Assembly: GCA_018907035.1 (NCBI GenBank)
Contig: JACCIC010000001.1
Location: 4,818,001 to 4,882,000, forward strand
Direction: 5' to 3'
Length of the DNA: 64,000 bases
From: Sycobia sp. Sy_11
Taxonomy: Eukaryota; Arthropoda; Insecta; Hymenoptera; Epichrysomallidae
Part shown: positions 14,506 to 26,722 of the stretch, piece after piece
Numbering within the stretch: position 1 is the stretch's first letter
How the letters are laid out: each line of letters begins with the position of its first letter
Program-made: the position numbers and the translations under genes
The notes under the pieces: model-generated
Database searches by the model: none
Seen by the model: only the letters and a program-made list of their open reading frames with translations
What the model was told of the DNA's origin: nothing

Positions 14506-16774
14506 GCCAATATTTCACCTCATCCGCGCGCCGTGACAAGAATCACGCTATAGATATCTCGTCTAAGTATATCTGTGTACACGGTGCTATTAAAAACCTA
14601 AAGTTAAAAAATTAGCAATAATATTGAATTGTCATAATTGGGTTTCATCGGGTTTGTTGAAATAGCAGGAATATAAAAAGATTTGAACGTTTATGTTTAT
14701 AAATACATAGCATTTTGTATTATTTTATAGATATAGAAATTATTAATTTTAAAAGATATTATAAAGAACTTAAAAATGCAATGATAATATAGTAAAATAA
14801 CCATTGTACATTTTCAGCTATTTTGAAGAATCAGATAGCATGATTTATTTCCCACGGATTTCATTGAAACAAAAATTACATAAAAACTGTTACATATAAA
14901 AATAATCAAAATGGAAATTAAGAAATTATTCTCTTCTATTTTCTTATTTAATGTTAATTAACAAGACAATTTTCCTAAATCAATAAAAAAAATTTTTTAG
15001 GTACCTAACGTAGTACATAGAGTTAATTCACTGCCAGAAGATACCTCATTATGTGAATCTTATGTAAGTTGAATAATTTTAATATTAAACATAACATAAT
15101 ATAAGATATCTTTTATTTATTTATTTATGTATTTATTTATTTATTTATTATATATATTTATTATTTATTTATTATATCTTTTATTTATTTTTCAATCGTA
15201 TTGATGTACAAGTTCATTAACAAAATTTAATGAAAATCGCATCGTTGGCATTAAATAAATTTATTATTTTAACTAATATATTGTATTATAAAAACTGTAA
15301 GACCAATAAAAATATTTATTAATTTAATATTATAAAATATTTATCAAATATCACAATAAAATATTTTAATAAAAGTGAAAAAAGCATTTTAAAATAAATT
15401 ATTATATACAATTTTATGAATAGTATTGGAAATATTTTTATAATTTAAATATATAATTTAGAAGATTTCTCAAATATTTTTCTCTGATAATTGAGACAAA
15501 ATTTAAAAATATTAAATATCTTAAAAATTAGATTTTAAAAGATTTTAAAATATTACCATTAAATATTTAATAAATTTAATGTACCTCTAGATGTCGATTA
15601 TGTTTTTCAGCGTATAATTAATAGCTGTAGTATAATTTGGTCAATATATATTCCCGATAATATCATGTTTTAACAATGCAGATATCCTTAAAAAAATATT
15701 ACCCTTCCGTTTTTTCCTTACAGTCTTCGATTTTTATTAGATGAAAATGACTAATTTCACTTTTATTAAAAAATGATATGTGCGTTCTTTAGATCACTTT
15801 TAAGATTTTAATTATCTAAATGTTATAAATATAGTTGAAAACAGTACAAATGTTTTATAACGTTTTTATATTTGAGGATATTCATATTTTTCGGAAAAAA
15901 TTCGAAATAATGTTTCAAAATATTTGAAAGAAATGTTTCATAAAATTTTTAAAGTAGCTTAAACATATTATTATGAAATGTTTCAAAATATTTTTTATAT
16001 GAACATTGTTGATTTATTCCTGCGATAATGCATTTCTATATTTCTAAAAGATATTTACAATACTCCTCTAATAATTGCTTTTAGGAAATAAAATATTTTT
16101 GAAATATTCTTGTGGTATTGGAAAAGTCATATCTCACAATGTCATTTTTCAAATATAACCAATATATATATATATATATATGAGAATTATAAAATTAAAG
16201 TTTTTTTTATGTTATTTAATGTCGCTCTATTTATGCTTCCATATATCGGTGCTAATTAGCGACGGAGGTCCACGATGTGTTTGTAAACAAAGCACATGTA
16301 AATTATTATAGAGGTGCTTGTGTCAAATAAAATTAAAGTATCATTTAATTCTTAAGGATCAATGCCATCATTATTAAATATTTTGCTATTAGGTTTTAAT
16401 ATCTATGATGGAATTAGTATTTTAAACTATTAACGATATTTAAAATTGAATTGATCAATGAAGAAACGATTGATCAATGTTAGCTAATATTAAATGTAAT
16501 TTTGGGCTAATCGCGGGATTACTGTTGTACAGGAAAAAGTGGTGTATCCGAAAGTTGCACAGAGTAAAGATAAGGAATGGCTGTTTGTCGTAAATCAGGG
16601 AGATTTCAAACAAGGAGTACGAGTTGAAATATGTGGGTGAGTTACTATATCTTGTCATGCCATTATTTGATTATATTTTCTTTTTCTCTTTTTAATTATT
16701 GATATAAAATTACCTTAAAATTTCTTCATAATTGATCACTACCAACTAAATGTTGTATTGAATAGTGTTAACAA

Positions 16775-16856
<82 letters not shown>

Positions 16857-17906
16857 TACATTTCGGCTATCGATGAGTCACAATTATCGAGAATGAAAAA
16901 CAGAATAACGTTATAATATTATAATAAATTATCATTGGCTGAAATAAATTTATAATTTAAAATGATACCCTAGATTATCACAGGTATTCAGTTTAATTAG
17001 TTACCACACTGCTCAAACTTAAACACACATCATTTTATATGAATGTATTATATTGTTTGTGCCTAAAATTTATTGAAATTCTTGTGAAAACATACATGTA
17101 GGTGTATCTCATCTCAGTGATATATGCGCGAAATTGATTTGACATCCGAATTGATCAAAATACTGTAGTGCTAATAAAGGTAATAATATGTGTGAGTTAT
17201 ATAAGCAGTGTGATATTAGAGTTTGTAGGTGGATATTATTATTCCAGTTTGTCTATGAATATTGCAATCGTTCAAGTGAAATTGAATCATTTAAAAAAAT
17301 TCTTATTTGAATTTTCTATTTTCATTATATAATATGTCAAAATATTTATTTATTATTCGTTATGAATTAATTATTTACTTTCTATATCTTTTTTTAATTT
17401 ATATAATGTGCCAATAGAGTCAAACAACATTTTTCTTCCATGGAGATGGAAACTATATATTTTGTTAAATTATTTAATTATTCTGCATTTTGTTGTTTTC
17501 TTAATTGGAAATTCACTAAATAAATAGATGTTTGTAACATACTCTAGTTGTTCCTTCACTATATCTTGAACTATAATAAAGAATGTATAAAATAATTTTT
17601 TGTATTATATTGTACATTTTATTTATTAAACATTTTTGAACTTATTCTTTCAGTAATGAAAACAGCGAATGCAACTTAATAGAAGGTTTTGCAGAAGGCT
17701 ACCAAACTTTTTGCAAGCAGAAGTACATTTACAGGCAATTAGCTGCTGTTACACCGAAAGGTCAGATCAAATTAGAGATGTTTCGATTTCCAGCCAGTTG
17801 CTGTTGCCATGTCAAATTTACTGGCGACCTTCTATTTCGTATGAATAGCCGCAGCTCAGTTCATAGAACTGGCATACTGTCAGGCCGTAAAAATGATAAG
17901 GTATAA
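11755..17906 (+). CDS. spz: Spaetzle-type Toll ligand precursor, six exons
   Basis: Secreted neurotrophin-like cytokine; the cleaved C-terminal cystine knot is the known ligand of Toll receptors in immunity and patterning. Exons: 11755-11805, 13660-13783, 14199-14413, 15001-15063, 16533-16636, 17654-17906. All introns are GT/AG and phases fit, giving 269 residues. Residues 1-17 are a hydrophobic signal peptide in exon 1. The prodomain has CNNYTFC and a DYPDQVVERAI block (95-116). Arg137-Val138 (VVHR/VNS) is a plausible processing site. The knot follows: LC148, EWLFVVN at 166-172, IC185, EC192, FCKQKY at 205-210, FRFPASCCC at 229-237. Seven Cys lie in the mature part, as in the fly protein. 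A basic tail of about 30 residues ends it. The donor of exon 3 (GTATGG) is weak. I cannot tell which spaetzle paralogue it is; spz1-type is my best guess. Confidence 0.88.
14456..14500. repeat. (TA)n microsatellite in spaetzle intron 3
   Basis: About 45 bp of TA units, 40 bp downstream of the exon 3 donor. Confidence 0.9.
15294..15325 (+). mobile_element. Penelope-like terminal fragment in spaetzle intron 4
   Basis: ACTGTAAGACCAATAAAAAT followed by ATTTATTAATTT matches the right arm of the Penelope-like derivatives at 38225-38262, 47430-47453 and 61488-61522. Only this end is recognisable; the AT-rich ATTT repeats at 15115-15185 may be the rest. Confidence 0.55.
16210..16325 (-). mobile_element. 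SINE tail fragment in spaetzle intron 4
   Basis: Shares the 3' body of the tRNA-derived SINE at 19255-19442: TTTAATGTCGCTCTATTTATG at one end, then TTGTAAACAAA and CACATGTAAATT. The tRNA-like head is missing, as expected for a 5'-truncated retroposed copy. A short (TA)n tract lies nearby at 16160-16181. Confidence 0.65.
16775..16852. repeat. Compound (AT)n(TG)n microsatellite in spaetzle intron 5
   Basis: AT units to about 16791 and then 61 bp of pure TG units. Confidence 0.95.
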
Positions 17907-17998
17907 TAATAAAAGTCACCGATACCTCTACAAGAATCGCCGCCAAATGGAGTATACAGGACAATCCACAAAGCCGAAAAACTTGGTAAAACGAAATG

Positions 17999-18004
17999 AA
18001 TAAA
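17999..18004 (+). terminator. Polyadenylation signal of the spaetzle gene
   Basis: AATAAA lies 93 bp after the stop codon at 17904-17906. A genomic A-run follows at 18018-18035. It is the first canonical signal after the stop. Confidence 0.55.
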
Positions 18005-18035
18005 ATTGTTATTGTTTAAAAAAAAAAAAAAAAAA

Positions 18036-19209
18036 TGAATTGAATTCATAAAATAAAAGACACTTTATACAGAAAAAAGATGTGATTTGATAAGAAGGAA
18101 TAGTGTAAATTATTTGTTAAAGACTAGCTCCATGCTTAATCTTTTTATCGACTATTTCTACCTGTGAAAGTCAATTTGATAAATTTGTATCCAAAAAATG
18201 ATTAAAAAATAAAAAAGAAAATAGTCTATAAAAATTACTTTAACAGCTACATAATTAAAAAACCATATTTAGTAACATGTCCACACGAATTTTCAGGTCT
18301 TATGTGATCATTAAAAGTTACTTTTACAACCTCATGACTAAAATAACTAATTACAGCTATAACATTTTATTTTTATGATTCGTTCTTTGTTACTCAGACA
18401 CTATAAGATAAATGACACAAATTTCTAGAATTAGTAATTGAATAAATTCACGCTAAAATTATTACAATTAATTATTTAAATGCAACTAATATTAGTTGAT
18501 TAGTTTTTTTTAAATTATCATTTATTTTAATGAGATCATAAATTCATAGGTGTCATCTTCACCTTGTATTGTAAATAGAAATTATATGCATATTTATTTA
18601 TTATAGACTATAAAAATTTTATGAAAATTTACTTTGTGTGCTTTTTATTTATATTATTTATATTATTTACGCTTTACTGCCACATTAATCAATCTTACAT
18701 TGGCAAACACTAATGTAAGATTGGTTAAAAATATAAATAATAATGACTTTTACCAACTTTTATGATATATATTTTAATATTAACCGTCATTTCAATTTTA
18801 AAACTGTAATATTTCCAATTTGCGTAGTGTAAAATATCTTAAGTTATTGAATTTCTATTTTGATAACGAAGGGTAATTTTTGAAAAATTAAAGTTATTAG
18901 TATTTATATTTTTTTAGAATAAACTTGAAGAGAATCGATATGTCATCGATTATCCTTATGAATGAAAGTGATTTATTTTATTTCATTATATTGGTCCTAT
19001 TAATTAAAGAAATAGTATATTTAATGGCTTATGATGCAGAAATTACAGTAGATTATTTATCGCACGAGAGGGTTTACGTCTGAGCGAAGCTAAGTAAGTA
19101 AATCTCACAAGGCGAATAATTGATTTGTATACTGGTATTCGGTAGTATTGAACAATATTTTACATTATAATCGTCCAGAAATCATGATCAAATTGTTTTG
19201 AGGTTGAGA

Positions 19210-19213
<4 letters not shown>
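18036..19213. other. Intergenic with one hairpin
   Basis: AT-rich. The only structure noted is an inverted repeat at 18687-18701 and 18712-18726 (arm AATCAATCTTACATT, 10-nt loop, one G.T pair). No gene. Confidence 0.45.

Positions 19214-19252
<39 letters not shown>
19214..19252. repeat. (TA)n microsatellite next to a SINE tail
   Basis: About 39 bp of TA units directly abutting the 3' end of the minus-strand SINE. Confidence 0.9.
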
Positions 19253-19254
<2 letters not shown>

Positions 19255-19255
<1 letters not shown>

Positions 19256-19442
19256 AGTATTTAATGTCGCTTTATTTATGCTTCCAAATACTGGTAAACA
19301 GAAGTCTACGATTTGTTTGTAAATAAATCATATGTAAATTTTTACAGCGATACTTGTGCCAATCGGTTGAGATCGGTACTTGAACTTGGATAATCGAATT
19401 ACTAGTCCTTCACTCTATCGATCGAGCCATTCTAGACCTCTA
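19255..19442 (-). mobile_element. tRNA-derived SINE with A and B boxes
   Basis: On the minus strand the head reads TGGCTCGATCGATAGAG (19413-19429), fitting the RNA polymerase III A box with a D-arm (GCTC/GAGT). A B-box-like GTTCAAGTACC follows at 19375-19385. The rest is a tRNA-unrelated tail (TTTACATATGATTTATTTAC..., AAGCATAAATAAAGCGACAT) ending at a TA microsatellite. The tail recurs at 16210-16325 and, for about 25 nt, at 29377-29405. A and B boxes, unrelated body and dispersed copies together define a SINE; the family name is unknown to me. Confidence 0.72.
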
Positions 19443-20488
19443 TAATTATATTATATTTGTGACATAGGGGAAGAGTGTTATAAATTTTATTTAGATCTAC
19501 CTATATATATATATATATATATCAGGGCATTTTAGAAAGATCTACATTATATTTTGTATCAAATCGTAATAAGATTATAAAGTAATATAATTACTTTACT
19601 GTACTGTAAAATTATTTTCAATATTACAGAAAGGTTTTCATAGCATATCTTGTAACATTGCTCTAACAGTAGCGTTTTCCAATAATTTGTTGAAGTTGTT
19701 ATTTTTTTCCCATATTCTGATTGAAAGTTTTTACTCTACCCCTTATTTATCTGAACTGCGTGCTAAGAATACTCTGAACACAACGGCAGGGATTAAAAGA
19801 TAGTTTTCTTTACCCGTCAAAATAAAGCAAGAGTGAAAGTCGGAATTTTTCAGCTAGATGATAGTAAATTAGTATATTACACACCGAGACACCAAAATTA
19901 TTCGTGGTTCATATATATATATATATACCACTTTTGGGGACGGAAATGAAACTTATTGAACCTTCGCCTCTTGCTGCATAATCTACTACTTACGAAATTC
20001 TGGCTAAAATTTCCGACTTCGACCTCCTGTCTCTATATTTGTTCAAGACATAAAGGAGCGCCGTCGCGCCTCGAGTGCAAGGATTGTATATTTTGTGTAT
20101 ATTAAGAAAAGAATTTATTAGATTGAAGAAAATATTGTTCTTAAAAATAATTTCATTGTATAAAGAAAATATATATTTCACTTCGGAAAATGTTTCTTGA
20201 CTTAAATAAATATATACTTAAAGTTCATTATTTTTCATTTAAAAACCTACGTACAATAATAAAATAATTTTATACAACATTTTAATGTTCAATTTAAAAA
20301 ATATTTATTAAAATTTAATAAGAAATGTAATAATGTTATAAATTGCATTTATTTAAATAAGTTATTGAACAAAAGTGTGGCATATTTATTTAAATGAAGT
20401 GCATATTATTTCGAATGTAAAAACATTCACGAATACCAATGAATAAATACCGTTTGAAATATCAAATAAAATTAAATGATGAAACTAT
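19443..20488. other. Intergenic, nothing recognised
   Basis: AT-rich with short TA tracts at 19503-19522 and 19912-19927. No convincing exon. Confidence 0.4.
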
Positions 20489-20967
20489 ACAAAACCCGGC
20501 CAGCCTGTGTAATCGACGCGAAAACGAAATATTCAAGGTCATGCTCTTCATATGATGGGATCAAAAGGGTATCATATACTAAGATTTGCTTTCGAATCTT
20601 CAAAACATCAAAGGACAAATGCATCCAACTCAACTTATTCGTTTGAAGCGAACATTGCAGGAAAAACGGCCAGAATATGAGACCAAATATGAGTCTGTCA
20701 TTTTTCATCACAATAACTCTCGGCTAGTTGTTGTGGTTTCAGTTAGAAACTCTTTGGGGAATAGTGGATGGAAAATTTTTCCTCACCCGCCTTACAGTCT
20801 GGTATTACAGATTTGGCACCATTTGATAACCAGTTGTTTCGATGGTAGAGGAAATGAAAATTGGTTCGATAGGTTCAAAAGACGAGAAATTGTTTCCTTC
20901 CGGAATTCCTAAATTCTCAGAAACATTGGAAAAAGTTATAGCTTCTGATGAACGCTACTTTGAATAA
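20489..20967 (+). mobile_element. Mariner transposase 3' half, broken
   Basis: C-terminal half of a mariner transposase of the same broad group as the intact copy at 44093-45130. Legible blocks: KPGQPV (with a stop), VML.IWWDQ (frameshifted), LIRLKRTLQEKRPEYE, the catalytic HHNN block (HDN expected), GWKIFPHPPYS, an altered PSDYHLF region, and the end block [12 protein letters not shown] with a stop at 20965. The 5' half and both terminal repeats are missing. Confidence 0.85.
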
Positions 20968-21063
20968 AGCAGCAAATCTTGGCAGATTGTCGCAGGCAAT
21001 GTTATGGGTATCTTTCCCAATAATACTATAAAGGATTAGGCTCCGTAGAAGGCAAATGTTCAA

Positions 21064-21236
<173 letters not shown>

Positions 21237-22602
21237 AATTAAAAGGTTCTTATATTGTAATTATAATTGACCAAAGACTTTATAAAATAGAAAAATAATA
21301 ACAACAAAGATAACAAATTTAACAAATACTTTAAACAAATTTATTTTATAAAAGAAGACTACAAACGAACCTTAGAAAGCCAGCGAACGCGTCGCGCTTA
21401 TACAGACGTATACTTACTCATAAAGTAGGTTTCCCGAAATTTAGCGATAAGATAATAATCCAACCGCGCGAGATCTCGAATGGTTTTGTCTCACAGCCTT
21501 GCGGCCCGGAAAGAAATCCAAACTTTGTGGATATGTGTCTCTTCATTTCGTAGAGATTCAATTTGTTCAGCTTTCGAAAATAACCAGATCATTGGACATG
21601 TAAATGTATGTACAGGAAAGTACAGCTTTTGAAAACCTAGGTTTTCCGGGCAGGGCATCGGATCTCTCAAGTACATACATTCACCTAGAAATGAAACGGC
21701 ATTTTGCAGTCACAGCACTTTGTTTTACAAAACTTCTCGAAATCAATATAATTTATTATATTTTGGATATTAGGTTCGATTATTTGAAACGACGTTATAT
21801 ACTGCCTGTTTAAATTCTCCTGAGTTGGTACATATAATTTCCTCTGACTTTCTTTACATACATATTACGCTTATTTATCCCGATGATTTTTTATTGAAAT
21901 TATAATGATTCAATTAAATAAAATATAGTGGAATAAATAAAATTAAATTTAAATTTCTTACTACATTTTATTCATGTCAATTTATACTTTTCGAACTCTC
22001 GCGTTTCATCTTAGGTAATACTATTCCTTTAAACGCAAGGTAATATAATCTACAGATTACTATATTCTAATATAACGCTACAAAATAATATAATCATTCT
22101 CCATTTTATTAATCTTACTAAGGCATATTTTATTGGTTTATTCTACAAGACACACTGTTTAACAAATTAAATTATTTACCACGAACTGATGCATCGAATT
22201 TGATATAGACGATTGATATATAATAACGATATATATAACGATTGTAATATATAGACGATTGATATATATAACGACCTATTGATATATAATTAACGAGAAC
22301 TTTATACAATACAATATAAAAAGCACATACTATCTTTCAGATGGAAGATCGTAAAATTATCGAAATATTGTAATAAGTATAAATACAAGTTACAAAGTTA
22401 ATCGTAACAGTCAGTAACAGTAATTTTCAAAGAAAAATATTATTACTTTATAATTGTTTAATCTTTTCGATAGCGTAGATAGAAAACTAATGAATGTTAA
22501 TGGTGATGATAATGAACGCGCAATGTTTGTGCGCATCCTTATATACCTGTCGGCTCCACCTTTTATCAGCACGTGGAAGTTTTCATTCGAGCATTTCGGT
22601 AA

Positions 22603-22696
<94 letters not shown>

Positions 22697-23967
22697 TAAT
22701 GCTAAAAGCGAGCGTTTTCGTCTCAATGATAATATATTCCGCACAATGATTCACTCGCTGCATTCCTTCCAGCGAAAATGGCCTATGCTCGACCTAAAGA
22801 TCTTACCGAATACGCTAGAATCTATATATCCCGAGACCAAGTTTCGCAGTGGCTCAAACAGCCTTGAGGTACACGAAAAAACCTCGAGCTAGAGACTTAA
22901 CAGCCGTGATCGTCAAGCTAATCATGCTGAGCGAGTTGCCAGCTAGTTCATTTTCTCAATTCTTTATTATTGAATTACTCTTGTTTAGTAATTATACGGA
23001 AACACGCTCGACATTGTTTAGAGTTTGCTTTTTTTATTCATAATTTTACTTTAAATATAGAAAAATTTGAAATACCTATCATTTAGAAATAGTATACGCT
23101 TTAACTGATTGTTTACATTTATAACATTCTATTTAATACTAATTAATGCATTTCCTTTAGAAACATATTATAAGAATTTTTATTTCGATTCTCATTTATA
23201 TAATATTATGCCACACAAAATATTTTATTTAATTTTTGTTTTGTTTTTAAGAAAATTAACTCAAACAATCAAAATTCTTACTAAATGCAAGATTACAAAC
23301 TTTACTATCAGTGCATGTTTCATGTATCTAAGTCTCATACAACTACATAAACTGTAGTAAATTTAACATATAAGTTAATTATTTTAAAGTTTGCATAAGT
23401 ATCATTTTTCTTTTCTTTATCGCTGGTTTCATTGTTATTTTTAATACAACCTATAAGTGTGAAAATGAAAAACAAATGGTTGAAAAACATCAAGTATAAG
23501 TCTTTTTATAAGTATCAATACAAGTGAATGTCGACGATGCAAATAAGAAGAAATTCATTTTTGTACTATGAAGCATTGAACTATGTGAATGTATTGTTAC
23601 GGATAGAAGGATTAATCATTCAGTTTAAATTTAAAAAAATATATATACTAATACTGTATAACATTTTTTTGTGCAACGATATATTTTCATTAAAACTATA
23701 TAATGAGAAATTAAATATTATTATTAACGATTTTAAATGTTTAATATGCAAGTTTATTTTAAAAGTTTCTTTATGTTTGTTATGTTCTCGATTAATATGC
23801 GATACTGCAACATATTGTGCTTAAAATACAATTGTATAAATTGTAATTAGACATAATGAGCGAGTATAATGTAAAGCAGAAACGAGAAAAGTTTTAAATT
23901 CGGTCAAAGAAAATATGGAATACGCGTAGAACGAATTAAAGGTTAACGCTATTTAATAATAAACCAG
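21237..23967. other. Intergenic; possible divergent LTR-like copy at its start
   Basis: At 21360-21700 the DNA is less AT-rich and has a GGCCCGGAAAG block and a GCGCTTATAC block. These loosely recall the minus-strand LTR-like repeat at 59440-59970, but the match is too weak to call. A short inverted repeat (TGTAAATGTATGTAC / GTACATACATTCAC) sits at 21599-21613 and 21670-21683. The frames at 23109-23824 are AT-driven and match nothing I know. Confidence 0.35.
22606..22696. repeat. (AG)n microsatellite
   Basis: 91 bp of AG/GA units with a single C interruption at 22688. The Arg-Glu and Ser-Leu frames across it are artefacts. Confidence 0.97.
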
Positions 23968-24600
23968 GGATCGCGAGCGAACTCTCGTTAAAGACCAACA
24001 TGAAGTGTACAACAGGTACACGCTTTACATGCCGTGACGGGAAAATCGAAAATGTTCCTAAAAATTAGCATTTATACGGTTACACAAATGAGCGTTCGAA
24101 TACTTGCTCTGGGAAAATTTTGGGATTTTCGAAAGAGGTAAAAATGGTTATGCTTCCTAAAAGCAGTTTTCCGTGCTGTGTCGAGAAATTCGAAAAATTT
24201 CTTTAAAAGAGTTCAGTTTACAGATTTTTATTGAAAGGAAGGCGTATTCTGGCTTCGAGAAATTCTTGAGAATTTCGAAAGAAATTGACGTGCTCCGTTT
24301 ACCACCTTGTGCTCAGCAGCCGTCAGGTTGCACGAGAGTTTGGGCTGCGATCACAGATTGGGGGCTGATATCATAAAATTTAACCCGAGCTAAAGGCACG
24401 AAGTCTTTATAAATAAGCTGCGCGGGCGCTTGCGAGCTCTTAACTTATCTCGTCTCTGTTCATATTGCAATAATTCTGTCCAATATCTTATTAAACTTTT
24501 TTACGGATGGATTCGAAATAAAGTAAAATAATATATTTAAAGAATGACGCCAAAATTATATGCATTGAAATGTTGCGAGCGGTAATCTAATTACACTTAA
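23968..24600 (+). repeat. Dispersed LTR-like repeat, copy 1
   Basis: Matches 43328-44003 on the same strand and 59440-59970 on the opposite strand. Shared blocks: GTGACGGGAAAA.CGAA, GGTTATGCTTCCTAAAAGCAG, TTTGGGCTGCGATC and, near the right end, CATTGAAATGTTGCGAGCGG. A TATAAATA box (24408-24415) sits where the other copies also have a TATA-like box, then a GC-rich start region and a pyrimidine-rich stretch. This promoter-like layout without coding sequence fits a solo LTR, but exact ends and target duplication were not found. Confidence 0.55.
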
Positions 24601-25785
24601 TTATTTATTGTATATAATTATTATTAATTTTGTCAATTATTTTATTAATTATTATTCATTTGTGCATTACTGTGGACACATTTCACTTGTCTGTATAAAT
24701 AACAAAAAGAAAAGAAGATCGTAAAATCATCTCCATTGCAAGCATGGCTAATAAAACTGCGTGAAAACGCTTGAGCGGCGCTCTTTTCCTTCAGCCATCG
24801 AAATCTCAGCGTTTTTATATCTGTATTAACATATTATTTAGATTCAGTTTTTAAATATTATAGAATTTATTATTTATTGTTGAATGCTTTGTTTAATTAA
24901 AATCCCACTAAAATATTAGTTTGATACAAAATATTATAACTTACAAGATTAAATTATTATTTTTATGAAAGACTATTACATTAGATAAACAATCATTTTG
25001 ATGAATAATTTATAAATGTACAATAGTAATAAATACACCGGTATAAGCCGTTATTAGTATATTCACATGTTCAGAATTGGATTGACGTATGTGATTGCTT
25101 CGGGGCCTAAATCTATAGATGAGACTTCTTTAATAATTTATTATTTTAAAACTCTTTAACATTTAATTTCTCGAAATTAAAAAAAATGAATCGCAATTTG
25201 CAATACATATCGAACTAATTTGAATATTGGCTGTAAATTTCCAGCGGTTGTCAAAAGATGGCGTCACCAGTGGATCTATTTTATAACTATCTATTTGTAA
25301 AACGCAGAATGTGGAATGTCAGGTGTAGAGTAGAAAACATGACCCTATTTTATTTCATTTTTCTGAAACTTATTTAGTCACAATTTATTTTTTTCAAGTA
25401 AGAAAATTTACTACAGTCTTTTTGAGCATATGTTTCGATATGTTGTTTTCATATAACATCGAACTCAGAAATCAGCTATACGATTCCAAGATAGTTTAGT
25501 ATTCTGGTGAAAATAGATTACTTCATCCGTATAATGAAACGGTAATCCTCGTTTTGTTATAGATTGCTGCTGTGTCGATGCCAGAATTGTGTAACTTATA
25601 ATCAAGATACAATGATGATTTTCTTGAAACCAAATGACTTTATCTATTTTGTCTCATTTGGATAATTCATTTGTTATAAAAGTATTGTATTGATCATATA
25701 ATAATATTTTAGGTATACAACGAAAACTTGTACCGATAGACGGGAAAAACATCAACAAAAATTTTTTAAATACTTTAATTGTGCT
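24601..25785. other. Intergenic, nothing recognised
   Basis: AT-rich with no exon-like frame or repeat that I can name. Confidence 0.4.
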
Positions 25786-26094
25786 TTTGTTGTACTTTTG
25801 TCGACTGCTTATATACACATTAATAAACATTTTCATTGGTTTTACAGTCCAATTAAGTAAATCGAATATAATACGTAATAATATCAATATATATATTTAT
25901 ATTAATATTAATACATCAATACAAAAAATAATAAAAATAAAAAATTAAAATTAAAAATTATAATATCAGTCAGACTATCTTTGTATAAAAGCACCCCCGT
26001 AGACTAATCTGAAAATAAAAATATTAGCTCAAAAAAATTTTATGTTAGTAAAGTGCATTCTGACTGTCCCCACCACCCTTACCTAATTGAAGAC

Positions 26095-26139
26095 GTAGTC
26101 CGACGTTTCGAACTCGCTACGGCTCCTCATCAAAGACTA
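26095..26139 (-). ncRNA. Hammerhead-like motif, core mutated
   Basis: On the minus strand: GTCTTTGATGAGG, CGTAGCGAG loop region, TTCGAAACGTC, GGAC. The first core C is T here (TTGATGA instead of CTGATGA), which should weaken or abolish cleavage. Stem II and the GTC/GGAC junction are kept. Confidence 0.45.
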
Positions 26140-26197
26140 AACTAAACCTTAGATTCTAATCTATATATATCCTATTTCCAGTACCAAATTTAGTAAA

Positions 26198-26722
26198 TTA
26201 AATATAAAATCCCCCTTTACACAAAATGTTCAAGACCAATAACTTTAATAAGGAATGGTAAATGTTATCTAATTTACTAGACTCTAACATTAAATTCACA
26301 TTATTTTGATTCTTGGAAATGTGAATACTTTCAAGACTCTCTTTTTTATACTTATTATTAATACCATGCTCTAAAATATCCACATTCACAAAATCAAAAG
26401 AATGTAGAAACTTTAAACAATGCTCCTTTAAACCGGAAGTAATATATGAACTACGTAAATTATATTTATGTTCATAAATTCTCTTTTTTAAATGTCTACC
26501 TGTTTGTACAATGTAATATTTATTACAATTCATACTATTGATTTTGTAAACAACTTCAGACTTTAAACATAGATCATCCTTATCTTTACAATTATTAAAC
26601 AACTTATTTAAATTATTGCTATTTTTAAAGTAAACTTGAATGTTATATTCCCGAAAATTTCTTTTAATTCTTTCAAATAATTCTCTAACAAATTGCAAGA
26701 CAATAATTTTGCCTCTGTTCAC
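26198..26722 (-). pseudogene. GIY-YIG endonuclease domain of Penelope-like element 1
   Basis: 174-residue open frame, the C-terminal part of the element polyprotein, which would nick target DNA for target-primed reverse transcription. VVYKI (57-61) stands at the GIY position and KYYIVQTGR (68-76) at the YIG position, followed by LKKRIYEHKY (78-87), which carries the Arg and His typical of the fold. In copy 2 the same place reads KYYIGQTGR, so Gly to Val is a likely damaging change here. The RT part upstream is shifted and interrupted, so this is a relic. Confidence 0.78.

Noticed and set aside
19370..19442. A functional tRNA gene
   Set aside because: A and B boxes are present but the acceptor stem does not close and the sequence continues into a dispersed non-tRNA tail; a SINE explains it better.
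22454..22892. Arg-Glu and Ser-Leu repeat proteins
   Set aside because: Artefacts of the (AG)n microsatellite.
26198..26722. GIY-YIG protein as a host DNA-repair gene
   Set aside because: The same domain recurs at 46172, is flanked by dispersed terminal repeats and follows broken RT frames, so it belongs to a Penelope-like element.
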